Assembly (NCBI GenBank): GCA_005883655.1
Contig: VBDA01000438.1
Span: 1 to 8,902 of the forward strand
Direction: 5' to 3'
Length of the DNA: 8,902 nt
Source of the DNA: Betaproteobacteria bacterium
Lineage (GTDB): Bacteria; Pseudomonadota; Gammaproteobacteria; Burkholderiales; Casimicrobiaceae
Shown here: positions 6,966-8,902 of the stretch, one piece after another
Position numbering within the stretch: position 1 is the stretch's first letter
Layout: each line of letters opens with the position of its first letter
Translations under genes and position numbers: made by a program
Notes under the pieces: model-generated
What the model was told of the DNA's origin: nothing
Seen by the model: the letters and a program-made list of their open reading frames with translations, nothing else
The model's database searches: none

Positions 6966-8354
6966 CACGTAGATCTGCGAGAGCGCCTCGGGTCCCAACT
7001 GAAACTCTGGTTTCACTTCCAGGACCACCCGATACTGATTGGTTTGGGTGAAGATCGTCGATACCAGCCGCTGCCCGAAAGCGTTATAGAGCGCGTTGTC
7101 GATCGCCGCCGGCGTGATCCCGAAGCGGCTCGCCGTCGCCCGGTCGATGTCCACGAATGCCTGCAGCCCGCCGTTCTGCAAATCGGTCGCGACGTCGGCA
7201 AGCTGCGGTAGCTGCCGCAGTCGCTCTACGATCCTGGGAACCCACACGTCGAGCTCATCCGGGTTGGTGTCCTCGACCGTGAATTGGTACTGCGTGCGGC
7301 TGATGCGATCCTCGATCGTCAGGTCCTGCACCGGCTGCATGTAAAGCGTGATTCCCTCGACATCGGCGAGCCTGGTTTGGAGGTTGCGAATCACTTCCTC
7401 GGCACGCGCGCTGCGTTTGGCAAGCGGCTTCAGATTGATCAGCATGCGGCCGCTGTTCAGCGTCGAGTTGGTGCCGTCGACGCCGATGAACGAGGAAAGA
7501 CTTTCCACCGCGGGATCCTGCAGGATGACGCGCGCGAGCGCCTGTTGGCGCTCGGCCATCGCGGCAAACGATATGGTTTGTGGCGCCTCGGTGATGCCCT
7601 GGATGGCGCCAGTATCCTGAATTGGAAAGAATCCCTTGGGGATGAAAATATAAAGAACGATGGTGAGCACCAACGTGATGACCGCCACGACGAGCGTCGC
7701 AGCCTGCCGGTCCAGTACCCAGTTGAGCATGCTGCCGTAACGCGCGATGACGCTGTCGAATATCTCCCCGCTCTTCCGGTAGAACTTGTTTTGCTGCTCT
7801 TCCCGGGTGTGACGGAGGAATTTGGCGCACATCTTCGGCGTCAGCGTCAGCGATACAACCGCAGAAATCAGGATCGAGATGGCGAGCGTGATCGCGAACT
7901 CGCGAAACAGCCGGCCGACGACGTCGCCCATGAACAACAGCGGAATCAGCACAGCGATGAGCGAGATGGTCAGCGAAATGATGGTGAATCCGATCTGCTC
8001 CGCGCCCTTCAGCGCCGCGGCCAGCGGCTTCTCACCGGCCTCGATATAGCGGGCGATATTTTCGATCATCACGATCGCGTCATCGACCACGAAGCCGGTC
8101 GCGATCGTCAACGCCATCAGCGTCAGGTTATTGATCGAAAAACCGGCGAGGTACATCACGCCAAATGTTCCTATCAGCGACAGCGGCACTGCCACGCTCG
8201 GAATGACGGTCGCCGACAGGCTGCGCAGGAACAGGAAGATGACCATGACCACCAGTGCGATGGCCAGGAAAAGCTCGAATTGCACATCGTGCACCGAAGC
8301 TCGTACGGTGACGGTGCGGTCGGTGAGCACGGCGACGTCGACCGCGGCTGGCAA

Positions 8355-8367
8355 CGACGCCTGGCAG
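8355..8367 (-). other. Frameshift junction in the mdtB-like gene
   Basis: In minus-strand sense the bases read CTG CCA G GCG TCG: CTG CCA (8367-8362) ends the upstream homologous frame, one base (8361) is left over, and GCG TCG (8360-8355) opens the downstream frame. Relatives have a residue pattern LLP-Q-L-x-ASLP here. The upstream frame of the second segment meets TGA at 8399-8397, so the two frames overlap only briefly. Confidence 0.75.
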
Positions 8368-8902
8368 TAGCTGCTTGATCCTGTCGACCACCTCGATCAC
8401 GTTGGCGCCGGGCTGGCGCTGAATGTTGACGATGATTGCCGGCAGCTCGTTCGCCCACGCCGCGAGCCGGTTGTTTTCCGCGCCGTCGATGACATCGGCC
8501 ACATCGGTCAGCCGTACCGGCGAGCCGTTGCGATAGGCGACGACCATGCTCTTGTATTCGTCGGCCGATTTGAGCTGATCGTTGGCATCGATGGTCGATG
8601 CGCGGGTCGGTCCGTCGAAGCTTCCCTTGGCCTGATTGGTGTTGGCATTGCTGATCGCGGTGCGCACGTCGTCCAGCGACAAGCCGTACGCGGCTAGCGC
8701 GGTTGGATTCGCCTGGATGCGCACCGCGGGGCGTTGGCCGCCGCTGACGCTGACCAAGCCAACACCGGGAAGCTGGGAGAGCTTGGTCGCGAGTCGCGTA
8801 TCCGCCAGATCCTCGATCTTCGGCAGCGGCATCGTGCTCGATGTCAGCGCCAGGGTCATGATCGGCGTGTCCGCCGGATTGACCTTGTTGTAGATGGGCG
8901 GG

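Larger units (their letters stand above)
6042..8902 (-). pseudogene. mdtB: RND efflux pump inner-membrane subunit, MdtB-like, frameshifted near 8361; 5' end outside the window
   Basis: Two consecutive minus-strand frames make one MdtB-like protein. The first, 8901 to 8362, is open from the window edge for 180 codons. It carries YNKVNPADTPIMTLALTSS, LSGVGLV-like LPGVGLVSVSGGQRPAVRI, KGSFDGPTRA, YRNGSPVRL and NIQRQPGANVIEVVD, ending KQLLP. The second, 8360 to 6042 (772 codons, TAG at 6044-6042), continues ASLPAAVDVAVLTDRT. It includes GFVVDDAIVMIEN, GEKPLAAALKGAEQIGFTII, GIVKKNAIMM and RFRPIMMT, all closely like E. coli MdtB. At the junction one base sits where relatives have about three residues, which suggests an 8-nt loss. 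The first frame runs on into unrelated Arg-rich residues. The second has no ATG near the junction (only TTG 8354) and would lack the first porter half. About 130 N-terminal residues lie beyond the edge. A sequencing or assembly error would restore a normal gene. The family role is as for its mdtC-like neighbour, with MdtB thought to dominate in proton translocation. Confidence 0.85.

Noticed and set aside
8350..8375. Programmed ribosomal frameshift in the mdtB-like gene
   Set aside because: No slippery heptamer or downstream structure is apparent, and conserved residues are missing at the junction, which fits a deletion.
7284..8378. 364-codon plus-strand open frame opposite the mdtB-like gene
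   Set aside because: It is a shadow of the GC-rich RND gene; the translation is low-complexity (D/R/Q/H) and spans the real frameshift without meaning.
1..8902. tRNA, rRNA, insertion sequence or phage elements
   Set aside because: Looked for clover-leaf ends, transposase motifs and terminal inverted repeats on both strands by eye; none seen.

Overview
The window is GC-rich bacterial DNA. Its gene content and protein sequences fit a proteobacterium, most likely a betaproteobacterium of Burkholderiales type. This rests on an MdtB/MdtC-type RND pump pair followed by a NodT-family outer-membrane lipoprotein, and on an MnmC-type tRNA-modification gene. The taxonomic call is inference from protein resemblance only.

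Layout from left to right. Positions 1-629 (minus) hold the N-terminal methyltransferase part of an MnmC-like tRNA-modification enzyme that runs off the left edge. After a 41-base divergent gap, 671-1270 (plus) encodes a 199-residue conserved hypothetical protein with an HExxH motif. Positions 1271-1515 are a convergent intergenic stretch with a 44-base perfect direct repeat (two copies, period 97), a strong hairpin and a short triplicated motif. From 1516 to the right edge everything lies on the minus strand and is one efflux operon read right to left: mdtB-like (8902 to 6042, 5' end outside the window), mdtC-like (6049 to 2876) and a NodT/OprM-type outer-membrane factor (2870 to 1581). The genes overlap or nearly touch, so they are probably co-transcribed. 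A periplasmic adaptor (mdtA-like) would be expected just beyond the right edge.

In an intact system the two RND subunits form a heteromeric inner-membrane proton antiporter. The adaptor and outer-membrane channel then complete a tripartite drug or metal efflux pump.

The notable point is that two of the three visible efflux genes are damaged. The mdtB-like gene has a frameshift near 8361 that fits loss of about 8 nt. The outer-membrane-factor gene has lost roughly 130 nt near its 3' end, removing the second conserved helical segment; its ancestral C-terminus survives out of frame at 1516-1605. The mdtC-like gene between them is full length with its proton-relay residues intact. This is either an operon in decay or a mixture of real deletion and sequence error. 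I see no new defence, CRISPR or mobile system in the window.
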